Below, piece by piece: positions 11,448 through 21,594 of a stretch of DNA of 64,000 nt; within the stretch, counting starts at the first letter, position 1, and each line of letters opens with the position of its first letter. The notes beneath the pieces are model-generated. The model was not told the DNA's origin. It worked only from the letters and a program-made list of their open reading frames with translations, and did no database searches. Position numbers and translations under genes: made by a program. Origin of the DNA: an uncultured Peptostreptococcaceae bacterium (GTDB taxonomy: Bacteria; Bacillota; Clostridia; Peptostreptococcales; Peptostreptococcaceae); NCBI GenBank assembly GCA_944383455.1, contig CALWPP010000006.1:1-64000 (forward strand), in the 5' to 3' direction.

Positions 11448-11481
11448 TATCTATAAAAACTTGGTAAATTTTTATAGATAA
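11447..11481 (+). repeat. Perfect 13-bp inverted repeat, candidate left-end hairpin of the mini-element
   Basis: TTATCTATAAAAA (11447-11459) and TTTTTATAGATAA (11469-11481) flank a nine-base loop. IS200/IS605 transposases recognise subterminal hairpins, and this one sits at the boundary that restores the mazE frame. It lacks a GC-rich stem and T-run suited to a terminator. Confidence 0.6.
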
Positions 11482-11835
11482 AATTTCCTTAAAAATGGTA
11501 TAATATATCTAAGACTTAGTTATTGGCTAACCGTCAACGTATCTAAGTGTATACTTGCTTTACTTGTGATATGTTCCCAAAATTGCGAAAGTGATGACAT
11601 AGGGTAGAACCTTGAGGGTCAGTAAAGGGGTGGAAAAGATAAGCGAAAACTAAGCAAATGTAATAAATGCAAGGACTTTCACTAACAAGAAAACTTGTAT
11701 ATATAGGATGCGTTGTATCCGAATTTACGCCCTTGGAGTATTATATCAAATCAAAGTAGCTTGTTGAAGTTTGACTTGCAAAATGAGATACGTTGAATAG
11801 GGAATTAAACATAATTTATAGGTTTATGGCAACGG
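11448..11835 (+). mobile_element. Miniature ORF-less IS605/IStron-like element inside the mazE start region
   Basis: About 388 bases, no gene. Its right end repeats the element at 1-556: TCACTAACAAGA (11692), an identical 35-base block (11704-11738), GAATAGGGAATTAAA (11795-11809) and terminal GCAACGG (11829-11835). Its left part (11515-11690), with TTCCCAAAATTGCG near 11574, resembles the P-element region of group I introns. The proposed exon ends in T and the proposed intron ends in G, as group I splicing requires. Joining 11447 to 11836 gives TTG AAA ATC TAT GAT ATT AGT ATG AAA, in frame with mazE and behind AGGAGGT. The tnpB gene is absent, so it would rely on enzymes from a full copy. Exact boundaries and ribozyme activity are inferred. 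Confidence 0.6.
11704..11738 (+). repeat. 35-base block identical to 394-428
   Basis: The block starts TAGGATGCGTTG and ends CGCCCTTGGAG, and is identical in both element right ends although the flanking bases have diverged. Such local conservation points to a functional RNA or DNA structure (omega RNA scaffold or ribozyme core) rather than recent copying. Confidence 0.95.
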
Positions 11836-11841
11836 ATTAGT

Positions 11842-12111
11842 ATGAAAGATGAAAAAATAATATTCACACTACCTGATTCACTTGCAATTGAAGTGGATAA
11901 CATAGTTCAGATGGAAAATATGAACAGAGAAGATTTTGCCAAGGAAGCTTTTGAATTTTATATTTCGCAAAAGAAAAAGTTAAGTGCTGAAGATTCTATG
12001 ATGAAAGGATATATGGAGATGGCACAAATTAATTTATCATTAGCTGAGCTTGGTATGACAAATGAAGTATCTTGTAATGATGAAGAGATAGTAGCACAAA
12101 TTGAGTATTAA
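11842..12111 (+). CDS. mazE: MazE-type antitoxin (ribbon-helix-helix)
   Basis: An 89-residue protein with an N-terminal ribbon-helix-helix pattern ([36 protein letters not shown], spread over residues 5-40) and an acidic C-terminal tail that would wrap the toxin. The ATG at 11842 has no Shine-Dalgarno because an IStron-like element ends seven bases upstream. If that element splices out, translation would begin at TTG 11433 and add the residues MKIYDIS in front, which gives a length and N-terminus closer to other Firmicute MazE/EndoAI proteins. It overlaps mazF by 11 bases. Confidence 0.85.
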   Translation: MKDEKIIFTLPDSLAIEVDNIVQMENMNREDFAKEAFEFYISQKKKLSAEDSMMKGYMEMAQINLSLAELGMTNEVSCNDEEIVAQIEY

Positions 12112-12463
12112 CCAAGAAATAAAAAGAGGAGATTTGTACTATGCCGACTTAAGCCCTGTTGTCGGTTCAGAACAAGGAGGAGTAAGACCTGTAATAGTTG
12201 TGCAAAATAATATTGGTAATAAATATAGCCCAACAATAATTGTTGCAGCGATAACATCTCAAATTAATAAGGCAAAATTACCAACGCATATCGAAATAAG
12301 TGCAAATGAGTATGGTTTAAGCAAAGACTCCGTAATTCTCCTAGAACAAATTAGAACTATAGATAAAAAAAGGTTACGAGAAAGAATTGGTTGTCTAGAT
12401 AAAAATATGATGTTAAAAATTGATAGTGGACTAGGAATAAGTCTAGGACTTTATATGTCTTAA
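12101..12463 (+). CDS. mazF: MazF/PemK-family mRNA interferase toxin (EndoA/NdoA)
   Basis: Sequence-specific endoribonuclease of the type II mazEF module. The 120-residue protein has the CcdB/PemK barrel with [30 protein letters not shown] and VAAITSQ, then the conserved [13 protein letters not shown]. The TTG start lies inside the mazE end, so translation is coupled to the antitoxin. If mazE expression depends on splicing of the upstream element, so does that of the toxin. Confidence 0.94.
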   Translation: MSINQEIKRGDLYYADLSPVVGSEQGGVRPVIVVQNNIGNKYSPTIIVAAITSQINKAKLPTHIEISANEYGLSKDSVILLEQIRTIDKKRLRERIGCLDKNMMLKIDSGLGISLGLYMS

Positions 12464-12465
12464 AG

Positions 12466-12496
12466 AATTGATATCGTTTCATATCAATTTTTTTTT
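12466..12496 (+). terminator. Terminator of mazEF
   Basis: AATTGATAT (12466-12474) pairs with ATATCAATT (12481-12489), followed by a T-run. Confidence 0.85.
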
Positions 12497-12586
12497 GTAA
12501 AAATTCGACTAAAAAATACAGTAAATTATTTATAAAAATGTTATAATATAATTGAAAATAAAAATACAAAAGTCGGAGGTATTTTA

Positions 12587-13420
12587 ATGAATGAGCAAAA
12601 GACTTTAAGTAGTATTGCCCTTAAAATAAGAAAAGACATTGTAAAAATGATACATAGCGCAAAATCAGGACATCCAGGAGGGTCTTTATCTTGTACAGAT
12701 ATATTAACGGCTCTATATTTCAGTGAGATGAATATAGACCCTAAAAACCCTAAAAAAGAAGATAGAGATAGATTTGTTTTATCAAAAGGTCATGCAGCTC
12801 CAGCATTATATGCAACTTTGGCTGAGAAAGGATTTTTTGATAAAGAAGAACTTTCTAGCCTTAGAAAAATAGATAGCATTCTTCAAGGTCATCCTGATAT
12901 GAAAAATATACCTGGAGTAGATATGTCAACAGGTTCTTTAGGTCAAGGATTTTCTGCTGCTTGTGGAATGGCTATGGCTTCTAAAATGGACAATGCTTCT
13001 TGGAGAGTTTATACAATTCTTGGAGATGGAGAAATTCAAGAGGGGATAATTTGGGAAGCAGCTATGAGTGCTGCTCACTATAAGCTTGATAATATCGTTG
13101 CATTTTTAGATTATAATGGTCTTCAAATAGATGGAAATACTAAAGATGTTATGGATTTAGGTTCAGTTTGTGATAAGTTTAAATCATTTGGATGGAATGT
13201 TTATGAGATAGATGGTCACGATTTTGAACAAATATTATCATCTCTTGATATGGCAAGACAATCAGAAGGAAAGCCTAGTATAGTAGTTGCAAAAACTATA
13301 AAAGGAAAAGGAGTTTCATTTATGGAAAATGAAGCTAGTTGGCACGGTAATGCCCCAAATGATGAACAACTTAAAAATGCTTTAGAACTGTTAGGAGGTG
13401 GAGATAATGGTAGCAACTAG
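12587..13420 (+). CDS. tktN: Transketolase, N-terminal (thiamine-diphosphate binding) subunit
   Basis: First half of a split transketolase that moves two-carbon units between pentose, erythrose and triose phosphates. The 277-residue protein contains [31 protein letters not shown] and the diphosphate-binding GDGEIQEG...NIVAFLDYN motif. GTCGGAGG lies before the ATG. The end overlaps the second subunit by 14 bases. A TATAAT at 12542-12547 probably serves the pair. Split transketolases are normal in clostridia, so this is not a frameshift. Confidence 0.94.
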   Translation: MNEQKTLSSIALKIRKDIVKMIHSAKSGHPGGSLSCTDILTALYFSEMNIDPKNPKKEDRDRFVLSKGHAAPALYATLAEKGFFDKEELSSLRKIDSILQGHPDMKNIPGVDMSTGSLGQGFSAACGMAMASKMDNASWRVYTILGDGEIQEGIIWEAAMSAAHYKLDNIVAFLDYNGLQIDGNTKDVMDLGSVCDKFKSFGWNVYEIDGHDFEQILSSLDMARQSEGKPSIVVAKTIKGKGVSFMENEASWHGNAPNDEQLKNALELLGGGDNGSN

Positions 13421-14336
13421 AGATGCGTATGGAAAAGCGCTTGTTAATATCGGAAAAGTAAATGATAATGTTGTTGTTTTAGATGCAGACCTTTCAAAAT
13501 CAACTAAGACTTATGATTTTTCCAAGAACTTTCCAGATAGATTTTTCAATATGGGAATAGCTGAACAAAACTTAATTGGTGCGGCTTGTGGTTTGGCTTC
13601 TTGTGGAAAAATTCCATTTGTAAGTAGTTTTGCTATGTTTGCTTCAGGAAGAGCTTTTGAAATAATAAGAAATTCAGTTTGTTATCCAAAATTAAATGTA
13701 AAAATATGTGCAACTCACGCAGGTATTACTGTTGGAGAAGATGGTGCAACTCATCAATCTGTTGAGGATATATCTATAATGAGAAGCATACCAAATATGA
13801 CTGTATTAGTTCCAGCAGATGGTATTGAAACAGAAAAAATGATAGAAGAAATAACTAAGTTTAATGGGCCAACTTATGTTAGACTTGGAAGAAGTGCAGT
13901 TCCTAATGTTTTTAATGATAATTATAAATTTGAAATAGGAAAAGGAACTATACTAAAAGAAGGAACAGATGTTACTATAATAGCTTGTGGAATAATGGTT
14001 AATGAAGCACTAAAAGCTAGTGAGATATTAAGTCAAGAAGGAATAAGTGCAAAAGTTGTTAATATGTCTACTATAAAGCCAATAGATAAAGAATTAATAA
14101 TAAATTGTGCGAAGCAAACTAAAGCAATAGTAACAGCAGAGGAACATAGTATAATTGGAGGTCTTGGTTCTTCAGTTAGTGAAGTGACTTCTAGTGAATG
14201 TCCAGTTATTGTTGAAAAAGTTGGTATAAAAGATACTTTTGGTGAGTCTGGAACTCCAAATGAACTTATGAAAAAATATGGTATTACAAGTGATGATATA
14301 GTTGATGCTTGTAAGGTTTCTATAAGTAAAAAATAA
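13407..14336 (+). CDS. tktC: Transketolase, C-terminal (pyrimidine-binding and C) subunit
   Basis: Second half of the split enzyme, about 309 residues: the Pyr domain has [22 protein letters not shown] and [12 protein letters not shown], with a catalytic-site glutamate in AEQN; the C-domain follows from about residue 185. I start it at the ATG 13407 because AGGAGG (13393-13398) lies eight bases before it; a GTG at 13398 overlaps that site. It resembles E1-type beta subunits such as DXS or PDH, but the partner and length indicate transketolase. Confidence 0.93.
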   Translation: MVATRDAYGKALVNIGKVNDNVVVLDADLSKSTKTYDFSKNFPDRFFNMGIAEQNLIGAACGLASCGKIPFVSSFAMFASGRAFEIIRNSVCYPKLNVKICATHAGITVGEDGATHQSVEDISIMRSIPNMTVLVPADGIETEKMIEEITKFNGPTYVRLGRSAVPNVFNDNYKFEIGKGTILKEGTDVTIIACGIMVNEALKASEILSQEGISAKVVNMSTIKPIDKELIINCAKQTKAIVTAEEHSIIGGLGSSVSEVTSSECPVIVEKVGIKDTFGESGTPNELMKKYGITSDDIVDACKVSISKK

Positions 14337-14339
14337 TCA

Positions 14340-14368
14340 AAAATAGCTATGCAGTGCATAGCTATTTT
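14340..14368 (+). terminator. Near-perfect palindromic terminator after tktC
   Basis: AAAATAGCTATGCA (14340-14353) and TGCATAGCTATTTT (14355-14368) are exact complements separated by one base. The A-rich 5' and T-rich 3' arms suit a bidirectional Rho-independent terminator. Confidence 0.8.
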
Positions 14369-14382
14369 GCATTTAACTTAAT

Positions 14383-14411
14383 TTGCAAAAAGAACAAATG
14401 TTTGTTACAAT
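14383..14411 (+). promoter_or_regulatory. uvrBA promoter with LexA (SOS) box
   Basis: TTGCAA (14383-14388), 17-base spacer, TACAAT (14406-14411). Inside the spacer lies GAACAAATGTTTG (14392-14404), close to the Gram-positive LexA/DinR consensus GAAC-N4-GTTC. LexA bound here would block the promoter, consistent with SOS induction of uvrB known in Bacillus and Clostridioides. Confidence 0.8.
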
Positions 14412-14501
14412 ATCTATATAAAGTTAAAAAATGTTATTTAGGCGTGAAGTTTAAAATAAATGGTTAAAATATGTAAAAATATTTATGTAAGAGGTGATTT
14501 T

Positions 14502-16460
14502 TTGGATTTTCAGTTAAAATCAGATTTTAAACCAACAGGTGACCAACCTCAAGCAATTAAAAAAATAGTTAGTGCAATTAATAATGGAGAAAAGTTTTCG
14601 ACTTTACTTGGAGTAACAGGTTCTGGAAAAACTTTTACTATGGCAAATATTATTCAAGAAGTAAAAATGCCAACTTTAATCCTAGCACATAATAAAACTT
14701 TAGCAGCACAGCTTTACAGTGAATTCAAAGAATTTTTTCCAAATAATGCTGTTGAGTATTTTGTTAGTTATTATGATTATTACCAACCAGAAGCATACGT
14801 TGCACATAGTGACACTTATATAGAAAAAGATGCAAGTATAAATGATGAAATAGATAAACTTCGTCATTCTGCAACTTCTGCTATACTTGAGCGTGATGAT
14901 GTTATAATAATATCTTCAGTTTCTTGTATTTATGGGCTTGGAGATCCAAAAGACTACAAAGAGCTTATGGTTTCTTTAAGACCTGGAATGGAAAAAGATA
15001 GAGATGAAGTAATAAGAAAGTTAGTAGAAGTTCAGTACGAGAGAAATGATGTAAATTTTACTCGTGGAACATTTAGAGTAAGAGGAGATATTCTTGAAAT
15101 TTTCCCTGCAAATAGTGATGAAAGAGCTATAAGAGTTGAATTTTTTGGTGATGAGATTGATAGAATAGTTGAGATTGATTATGTAACTGGAAAAACTGTA
15201 GGAACTAGAAATCACGTTGTAGTATTTCCTGCATCTCATTATGTTACTACTCCAGAAAAAATAGAAAGTGCTATTTGTGAAATAGAAGAAGAACTACACC
15301 AAAGAATAAAATATTTCAAAGAAAATGATAAATTAATCGAAGCTCAAAGAATAGAACAAAGAACTAAATATGATATTGAAATGTTAAGAGAAATTGGGTT
15401 TTGTCAAGGAATAGAAAACTATTCAAAACATATAACAGGTAGAAATGCAGGAGAAAAACCATACACTTTAATGGACTTTTTCCCTAAAGACTTTTTAATT
15501 ATAGTTGATGAATCTCACGTTACTATTCCACAAGTTAGAGGAATGTATGCAGGAGATAGAGCAAGAAAAACTTCACTTATTGACAATGGATTTAGGCTAC
15601 CTTCTGCGTATGATAATAGACCTTTAAATTTTGATGAATTTGAAGAAAATATAAATCAAATACTATTTGTAACTGCAACTCCAGGTCCTTATGAAATAGA
15701 ACATTCAACAACTATAGCAGAACAATTAATAAGACCTACTGGACTTTTAGACCCTGAAATTTTTGTAAGACCTATTGAAAATCAAATAGATGATTTAGTT
15801 ACAGAGATAAACAAAGTAATAAACAAAAATCAAAGAGTTTTAATAACTACTTTAACTAAGAAAATGAGTGAAGATTTAACTAAGTATTTAACTGAAATAG
15901 GAATAAAGGTAAAATATTTACATTCAGATATCGAGACTTTAGAAAGAGTTGAAATAATAAGAGATTTAAGACTTGGTAAATTTGATGTATTAGTAGGGAT
16001 AAATCTTTTAAGAGAAGGGCTTGATATACCAGAGGTTTCATTAGTTTTAATACTTGATGCAGATAAAGAAGGGTTTTTACGTTCTGAAACTTCACTTATT
16101 CAAACTATTGGGCGTTCTGCAAGAAATAGCGAAGGAAAAGTTATAATGTATGCAGATAAGATAACTAAATCTATGAAAAATGCAATTGATGAAACTAAAA
16201 GAAGAAGAGAAATACAAGAAAATTACAATAAAGAACATAATATAATTCCAAAAACTATCAAAAAAGATATAAGAGATACGATAGAAGCTACTATGGTAGC
16301 AGATAATGAAGAGGTTTATAGTGTTGATGAAAGCATTAGTATAGAAGAAAATATAAAGCTTTTAACGGAAGAAATGATGGAAGCATCAAGAAATCTTCAA
16401 TTTGAAAGAGCAGCAGAACTTAGAGACAAAATAAAAGAACTTGAAGAAAGGAAACATTAA
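14502..16460 (+). CDS. uvrB: UvrABC system protein B
   Basis: Damage-verifying helicase of nucleotide excision repair that loads from UvrA and recruits UvrC. About 652 residues: [11 protein letters not shown], Walker A GVTGSGKT, the beta-hairpin region [17 protein letters not shown] box, the motif VI area QTIGRSARN and a C-terminal UVR domain ([16 protein letters not shown]). I choose TTG 14502, giving MDFQLKSDF as in other UvrB proteins and lying behind AGAGGTGA; an in-frame ATG at 14460 would add an unmatched 14 residues. Its stop overlaps the uvrA start (TAATG). Confidence 0.96.
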   Translation: MDFQLKSDFKPTGDQPQAIKKIVSAINNGEKFSTLLGVTGSGKTFTMANIIQEVKMPTLILAHNKTLAAQLYSEFKEFFPNNAVEYFVSYYDYYQPEAYVAHSDTYIEKDASINDEIDKLRHSATSAILERDDVIIISSVSCIYGLGDPKDYKELMVSLRPGMEKDRDEVIRKLVEVQYERNDVNFTRGTFRVRGDILEIFPANSDERAIRVEFFGDEIDRIVEIDYVTGKTVGTRNHVVVFPASHYVTTPEKIESAICEIEEELHQRIKYFKENDKLIEAQRIEQRTKYDIEMLREIGFCQGIENYSKHITGRNAGEKPYTLMDFFPKDFLIIVDESHVTIPQVRGMYAGDRARKTSLIDNGFRLPSAYDNRPLNFDEFEENINQILFVTATPGPYEIEHSTTIAEQLIRPTGLLDPEIFVRPIENQIDDLVTEINKVINKNQRVLITTLTKKMSEDLTKYLTEIGIKVKYLHSDIETLERVEIIRDLRLGKFDVLVGINLLREGLDIPEVSLVLILDADKEGFLRSETSLIQTIGRSARNSEGKVIMYADKITKSMKNAIDETKRRREIQENYNKEHNIIPKTIKKDIRDTIEATMVADNEEVYSVDESISIEENIKLLTEEMMEASRNLQFERAAELRDKIKELEERKH

Positions 16461-19276
16461 TGGACAAAATAATTATAAAAGGAGCAAAAGAACATAACTT
16501 AAAAAATATAGATTTAGAACTTCCAAGAAATAAATTTATAGTTTTTACTGGACTTTCTGGTTCTGGAAAGTCCTCTCTTGCATTTGACACTATTTATGCA
16601 GAAGGCCAAAGAAGATACGTTGAGAGTTTATCTTCTTATGCAAGACAATTTTTAGGACAAATGGAAAAACCAAACGTTGAATATATTGAAGGTTTATCAC
16701 CTGCAATATCTATTGACCAAAAGACAACATCAAAAAACCCTCGTTCAACTGTTGGAACTGTAACTGAGATTTATGATTATTTAAGACTTTTATTTGCAAG
16801 AGTTGGAGAAGTTCATTGTGCAGTTTGTGGAGAGAAAATAAGTCAAATGACTATTCAAGAAATAGTTGATAAAATTATGGAGTTTGAAGAAAGAACTAAA
16901 CTTCAAATACTATCTCCAGTTGTTAGAGGTCAAAAAGGAACTCATAAAAAACTAATAGAAAATATAAAAAAAGATGGATTTGTTAGAATTAGAGTTGATG
17001 GTGAAAATTTTGAAGTAACTGATGAAATTAATTTAGATAAAAATAAAAAACATAATATAGAAGTTGTAGTAGATAGAATTGTTGTTAAAGATGGAATAGA
17101 AAAAAGACTCGCAGACTCTATAGAAACTGCAGTTAAACTTTCTGATGGACTTGTCATTGCTCAAATAATTGATAAAGAAGAAATCTTATATTCTACAAAG
17201 TTTGCTTGTCCAGACCACGGAGTAGCTATTGAGGAATTATCTCCAAGAATGTTTTCATTTAATAGCCCATTTGGTGCTTGTGATGTTTGTAATGGTTTAG
17301 GGGAAAGTAAGGAAGTAGATGTTGATTTAGTAATTCCAAACAAAGATTTATCTATAAAAAAAGGTGCTATTTTAGCATTTGGAAATATTAATGATGATAC
17401 TTATTACTCAAAAATGATAAAAAGCTTAGCTACAAGCTATAATGTTGATTTAGATACTCCATTTAAAGACTTACCTAAAGATTTTGTTGATGAACTTTTA
17501 TATGGAGAAGGAAAAACTATAGTTGAATTTACTTATGAATCAAAATATGGTGGTAAAAGAGAGTATAAATCTTACTTTGAAGGTATAATAAAAAATCTGC
17601 AAAGAAGATATAATGAAACTAATTCTGATTATTCAAGAGAAAAAATCGAAGAATTTATGTCAGAAAAAGCTTGTCCAAAATGTAATGGTAAGAGGCTTAA
17701 AAAAGAAGTGTTGTCTGTACTTGTTGACAATAAAAATATAATTGATGTAACTAATTTTTCTGTAAATGAGTTAATAGAGTATATAGAAAATATAAACTTA
17801 ACTGACAAGCAAAAATTTATAGCAAGTGAAATTTTAAAAGAAATAAAAGCTAGAGCTAGTTTTTTAAGAGATGTTGGACTTGATTATTTAAATTTATCAA
17901 GAAAAGCAGGTACTTTATCTGGTGGAGAAGCTCAAAGGATAAGACTTGCAACTCAAATTGGTTCGGCACTTGTTGGAGTTTTATACGTGCTTGATGAACC
18001 TAGTATTGGACTTCATCAAAGAGATAATGATAGACTTATAAAAACTCTAAGACATTTAACTAATATTGGAAATACTTTAATAGTAGTTGAACACGACGAA
18101 GATACTATGAGAGAATGTGACTATATTGTAGATATAGGTCCTGGAGCTGGAGTTTATGGTGGAGAAATTGTGTTTAAAGGAACAGTTGATGAGATATTAA
18201 AAGATGAAAACTCCTTAACTGGAATGTATTTGAGTGGTAAGAAAAAAATAGAAATACCAAATTCTACAAGAGAAGGAAATGGAAAGTTTATAGAAATAGT
18301 TAAAGCTAGTGAAAATAATCTAAAAAATATAGACGTTAAATTTCCTCTTGGAAAATTCGTTTGTGTAACTGGTGTTTCTGGAAGTGGAAAGAGTACTTTG
18401 ATAAATGACATTTTATACAGAGAAATTTCATCAACTCTTAATAAATCAAAAGAAAGAGCAGGAAAGCACAAAGAAATAAAAGGAATAGAAAATATAGATA
18501 AAATAATCAATATAGACCAAAGCCCAATAGGAAGGACTCCTCGTTCAAACCCTGCAACATATACTGGAGTATTCGATATGATAAGGGACTTATTTGCATC
18601 AACTAATGAAGCAAAAGCTAGAGGTTATCAAAAAGGAAGGTTTAGTTTTAACGTTAAAGGTGGAAGATGTGAAGCTTGTAAGGGAGATGGAATTATAAAA
18701 ATTGAGATGCATTTTTTACCTGATGTTTACGTTCCTTGTGAAGTATGTAAAGGAGAGAGATACAATAGAGAAACTTTACAAGTAAAATATAAAGATAAAA
18801 CTATATCAGACGTTTTAGATATGAATATTGAAGAAGCTTTAGAGTTTTTTGAAAATATTCCAAATATAAAAAGAAAGTTAGAAACTTTAATTGATGTTGG
18901 ACTTAGTTATATAAAACTTGGTCAACCTTCAACTCAATTATCTGGTGGAGAAGCACAAAGAATAAAATTAGCCACAGAACTTTCAAAAAGACCAACAGGA
19001 AAAACTTTATATATATTAGATGAACCAACTACTGGTCTTCATATGGAAGACGTTAATAAACTTATAAAAGTTTTACAAAGACTTGCTGATACTGGAAATA
19101 GTATTATCGTTATTGAACACAATTTAGACGTTATAAAAACTTGTGATTATATTATTGACTTAGGTCCAGAAGGAGGAGATAAAGGAGGGCAAATTGTAGC
19201 TACTGGAACTCCAAAAGAGGTTTCAAAAGTTAATAATTCTTATACAGGTAAATTTTTAAAGAGATACTTTGAATAA
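16460..19276 (+). CDS. uvrA: UvrABC system protein A
   Basis: ATP-dependent damage sensor of excision repair. The 938-residue protein has two ABC modules: Walker [13 protein letters not shown] (about residues 31-42) and [12 protein letters not shown] (about 640-651), two LSGGEAQRI signatures, and zinc modules with [23 protein letters not shown] and [16 protein letters not shown]. Full length and intact. Translationally coupled to uvrB and under the same LexA-box promoter. Confidence 0.97.
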   Translation: MDKIIIKGAKEHNLKNIDLELPRNKFIVFTGLSGSGKSSLAFDTIYAEGQRRYVESLSSYARQFLGQMEKPNVEYIEGLSPAISIDQKTTSKNPRSTVGTVTEIYDYLRLLFARVGEVHCAVCGEKISQMTIQEIVDKIMEFEERTKLQILSPVVRGQKGTHKKLIENIKKDGFVRIRVDGENFEVTDEINLDKNKKHNIEVVVDRIVVKDGIEKRLADSIETAVKLSDGLVIAQIIDKEEILYSTKFACPDHGVAIEELSPRMFSFNSPFGACDVCNGLGESKEVDVDLVIPNKDLSIKKGAILAFGNINDDTYYSKMIKSLATSYNVDLDTPFKDLPKDFVDELLYGEGKTIVEFTYESKYGGKREYKSYFEGIIKNLQRRYNETNSDYSREKIEEFMSEKACPKCNGKRLKKEVLSVLVDNKNIIDVTNFSVNELIEYIENINLTDKQKFIASEILKEIKARASFLRDVGLDYLNLSRKAGTLSGGEAQRIRLATQIGSALVGVLYVLDEPSIGLHQRDNDRLIKTLRHLTNIGNTLIVVEHDEDTMRECDYIVDIGPGAGVYGGEIVFKGTVDEILKDENSLTGMYLSGKKKIEIPNSTREGNGKFIEIVKASENNLKNIDVKFPLGKFVCVTGVSGSGKSTLINDILYREISSTLNKSKERAGKHKEIKGIENIDKIINIDQSPIGRTPRSNPATYTGVFDMIRDLFASTNEAKARGYQKGRFSFNVKGGRCEACKGDGIIKIEMHFLPDVYVPCEVCKGERYNRETLQVKYKDKTISDVLDMNIEEALEFFENIPNIKRKLETLIDVGLSYIKLGQPSTQLSGGEAQRIKLATELSKRPTGKTLYILDEPTTGLHMEDVNKLIKVLQRLADTGNSIIVIEHNLDVIKTCDYIIDLGPEGGDKGGQIVATGTPKEVSKVNNSYTGKFLKRYFE

Positions 19277-19300
19277 TTATTAAATAATTGGGGTGAGAGA

Positions 19301-19477
19301 TTGAGAATTTTTGCATTTATTTTTGATATAATTTCAGATTTTATAGATACAGTAGTAGATATATTTGATACTTGGAAAGATAAAGAGACTAATTTTAAGT
19401 GGAAAATACTATTTACTATAATTTCAATAGTACTTTTTATAGTAGGTATGGAAATAAGTAGAAGAATTTGGTTATAA
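19301..19477 (+). CDS. Small single-helix membrane protein, function unknown
   Basis: A 58-residue frame with a TTG start behind GGGGTGAGA, 24 bases after uvrA and ending just before a terminator. Residues 1-24 are hydrophobic and acidic (FIFDIISDFIDTVVDIF), followed by a charged stretch DTWKDKETNFKWK and one clear membrane helix (about 35-50) ending ISRRIWL. The ribosome-binding site, the placement before a terminator and the regular amphipathic pattern suggest a real gene cotranscribed with uvrBA. I do not recognise a family. Confidence 0.6.
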   Translation: MRIFAFIFDIISDFIDTVVDIFDTWKDKETNFKWKILFTIISIVLFIVGMEISRRIWL

Positions 19478-19481
19478 TTTT

Positions 19482-19506
19482 TAGGAGCGTATGCTCCTAT
19501 TTTTTA
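19482..19506 (+). terminator. Terminator after the uvrBA unit
   Basis: TAGGAGC (19482-19488) pairs with GCTCCTA (19493-19499), followed by a run of T. Confidence 0.85.
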
Positions 19507-19528
19507 TTTGAAAATTTATGTAACCTTG

Positions 19529-19557
19529 TTGAAAAAGTTTTCATATGATGTTATTAT
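19529..19557 (+). promoter_or_regulatory. Promoter of sstT
   Basis: TTGAAA (19529-19534), 17-base spacer, TATTAT (19552-19557), 36 bases before the sstT start. Confidence 0.6.
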
Positions 19558-19593
19558 TTAGTTAAAAAATAAATAAATTAAGGGGATGGTAAT

Positions 19594-20820
19594 GTGAGAT
19601 TTTTATGGGAAAAATGGAATCATATTAGTCTTGTCAAAAGAATTGTTATAGGTCTTTTTGTAGGATTTTTATTAGCATTAGTATCACCAAAGGTTTTTGC
19701 TCCAATAGGTCTTTTTGGTTCGTTATTTGTTGGTGCATTAAAGTCAATAGCTCCTCTTTTAGTTTTCTTTTTAGTCATATCTGCGATATCTTCTCATAAA
19801 GAAGGAAAAGAAACAAATATTAAATCAATAGTATTTTTGTATCTAATAGGAACATTTGCAGCTAGTTTAGTTTCAGTTTTAGCAAGTTTTTTATTCCCTT
19901 TAGAATTAACATTAGTTGTTGGTAGTCAAGATATTGCACCTCCGCAAGGTGTTGGTGAAGTAATGAAAACTTTACTTTTAAACATAGTTGATAATCCAGT
20001 AAATGCTATAGTTAATGCAAACTATATAGGTATACTTTCTTGGGCAATTTTATTTGGTTTAGCCCTAAAAAATTCAAAAGATGATACTAAAAATACAATA
20101 CTAAACATTTCAGATGCTATATCTCAAGTAGTTAAATGGATAATAAATCTTGCTCCATTTGGTATAATGGGATTAGTTTTCAATACTATATCTACTCAAG
20201 GAATAGAATCACTTCTTAGTTATGGACAATTAATACTTTTATTAGTTGGATGTATGGCATTCGTTGCACTTGTTGTAAATCCATTAATTGCATTTATTTA
20301 TATCCGTAAAAATCCATATCCATTAGTTTTAAAATGCTTAAAAGACAGTGGATTAACTGCATTTTTCACGCGTAGTTCTGCTGCTAATATTCCAGTAAAT
20401 ATGAAACTTTGTAAAGAATTAGGATTAGATGAGGATACTTATTCAGTTTCTATACCACTTGGTGCTACTATAAATATGGGAGGAGCAGCAATAACAATTT
20501 CAATACTTGCCCTTTGTGCAGCTAATACTTTAGGAATAAAAGTTGATATGCCAAGTGCAATAGTATTAAGTTTATTATCTGCTGTTAGTGCTTGTGGTGC
20601 ATCAGGGGTTGCTGGAGGTTCTTTACTTTTAGTTCCATTAGCTTGTAGCTTATTTGGTATACCAAATGAAATAGCAATGCAAGTTGTTGGTGTTGGATTT
20701 ATAGTTGGAGTTATTCAAGACTCTTGTGAAACAGGTCTTAACTCATCAACTGACGTATTATTTACTGCTGTTGCTGAGTTTGCAAAAAGAAGAAAAGCAG
20801 AAGCTAACTCTAATCAATAA
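19594..20820 (+). CDS. sstT: Serine/threonine:sodium symporter (SstT, DAACS family)
   Basis: Imports serine and threonine with sodium. The 408-residue protein has about eight membrane helices and two re-entrant hairpins, with the family motifs [14 protein letters not shown] (about residues 258-271), [16 protein letters not shown] (about 287-302) and [12 protein letters not shown]. The GTG start lies behind AAGGGGATGG. It is monocistronic. Sodium coupling would fit a cell that uses a sodium gradient, as the c-ring in this window suggests. Glutamate/aspartate transport is the main alternative within the family. Confidence 0.85.
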   Translation: MRFLWEKWNHISLVKRIVIGLFVGFLLALVSPKVFAPIGLFGSLFVGALKSIAPLLVFFLVISAISSHKEGKETNIKSIVFLYLIGTFAASLVSVLASFLFPLELTLVVGSQDIAPPQGVGEVMKTLLLNIVDNPVNAIVNANYIGILSWAILFGLALKNSKDDTKNTILNISDAISQVVKWIINLAPFGIMGLVFNTISTQGIESLLSYGQLILLLVGCMAFVALVVNPLIAFIYIRKNPYPLVLKCLKDSGLTAFFTRSSAANIPVNMKLCKELGLDEDTYSVSIPLGATINMGGAAITISILALCAANTLGIKVDMPSAIVLSLLSAVSACGASGVAGGSLLLVPLACSLFGIPNEIAMQVVGVGFIVGVIQDSCETGLNSSTDVLFTAVAEFAKRRKAEANSNQ

Positions 20821-20929
20821 ATATTAATTTATATCTTCTAAATTACTATTAAACTAAAGTATTTTAATTTAAAAGTGTATAGTATATATTTAATAATATA
20901 AACTTATTGTTAAATATAGGAGAAATATA

Positions 20930-21439
20930 ATGTCAAAATTTTTAGCATATCCTTTTTTGTATGATAAAAGTGAGAGTCTACTTTGTGACTATGAAATACT
21001 AACTGATGAAATATCAAGTACAATAGGACTTTTAAGAGCATTTATAAAAGATGATAATTTAAGAAATGAACTTAGCAAAATAAATGAACTTGTGTATCAT
21101 TTAAATGCATCACTTAGAACATTTGTAAGTGTTACTGATGATGAACTTAACTGGCTTTATGAAAGAACAAAAACTTATGAAAAAGAAGTTAAAGGGTTAT
21201 TCCAAAAATTCGTATTACCCGAAGGAGGAGTAGCAGGAAGTTATTGCCACGTAATTAGAACTAAATGTAAAGCATTAGTAAGGCTTATTCATAGACATAA
21301 AGAACAAGGTAATAATGTAGATGATATTATATTAGATTTTGCTAATTTACTTTCAGGGTATTTTTTTATACTTGCACTTAAAATAAATAAAGACGAAGGA
21401 TTAGAAGAAACTGAGTTTATAAGTAGAAACTATAAGTAG
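20930..21439 (+). CDS. Cobalamin adenosyltransferase-like protein (PduO/EutT-like fold), possibly non-catalytic
   Basis: A 169-residue helical protein. The C-terminal part has FVLPEGGVAGSYCHVIRTKCKALVRL (split near residues 95-120), resembling the FVLPGGS...A...HLARTxCRRAER motif of PduO-type ATP:cob(I)alamin adenosyltransferases. The usual N-terminal ATP-binding TKTGDxG segment is missing; the protein begins MSKFLAYPFLYDKSE instead. It may be a variant adenosyltransferase, or a cobalamin-binding or regulatory relative. It stands alone between sstT and the sucrose operon, with its own terminator. Confidence 0.6.
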   Translation: MSKFLAYPFLYDKSESLLCDYEILTDEISSTIGLLRAFIKDDNLRNELSKINELVYHLNASLRTFVSVTDDELNWLYERTKTYEKEVKGLFQKFVLPEGGVAGSYCHVIRTKCKALVRLIHRHKEQGNNVDDIILDFANLLSGYFFILALKINKDEGLEETEFISRNYK

Positions 21440-21444
21440 TTTAT

Positions 21445-21475
21445 AAAGATGTAGAAAATTTTCTACATCTTTTTT
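21445..21475 (+). terminator. Terminator after the adenosyltransferase-like gene
   Basis: AAAGATGTAGAAAA pairs with TTTTCTACATCTTT, followed by further T residues. Confidence 0.88.
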
Positions 21476-21519
21476 ATTTAATTTAAGATAAATTTTTCAT
21501 AAAAATTTGTAGGAAACTG

Positions 21520-21570
21520 TTTACAAGAACAAATATTTTTTATATAATATATGTAATCGATACCATATGT
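21520..21570 (+). promoter_or_regulatory. Promoter and operator region of the scr operon
   Basis: TTTACA (21520-21525), 17-base spacer, TATAAT (21543-21548). The -35 overlaps GGAAACTGTTTACA, which looks like a degenerate catabolite-responsive element (CcpA site). Directly after the -10 lies TAATCGATACC, a plausible half or core of a LacI-type ScrR operator. Both control sites are inferred from position. Confidence 0.6.
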
Positions 21571-21594
21571 TAAAATAAGTGGGGAGGAAAATCT

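Noticed and set aside
11447..11481. Rho-independent terminator in front of mazEF
   Set aside because: The stem is almost purely A/T and is not followed by a T-run; its place at the element boundary fits a transposon end better.
12587..14336. Transketolase broken by a frameshift
   Set aside because: The two halves each have a proper start and ribosome-binding site, and split transketolase is the normal form in clostridia.
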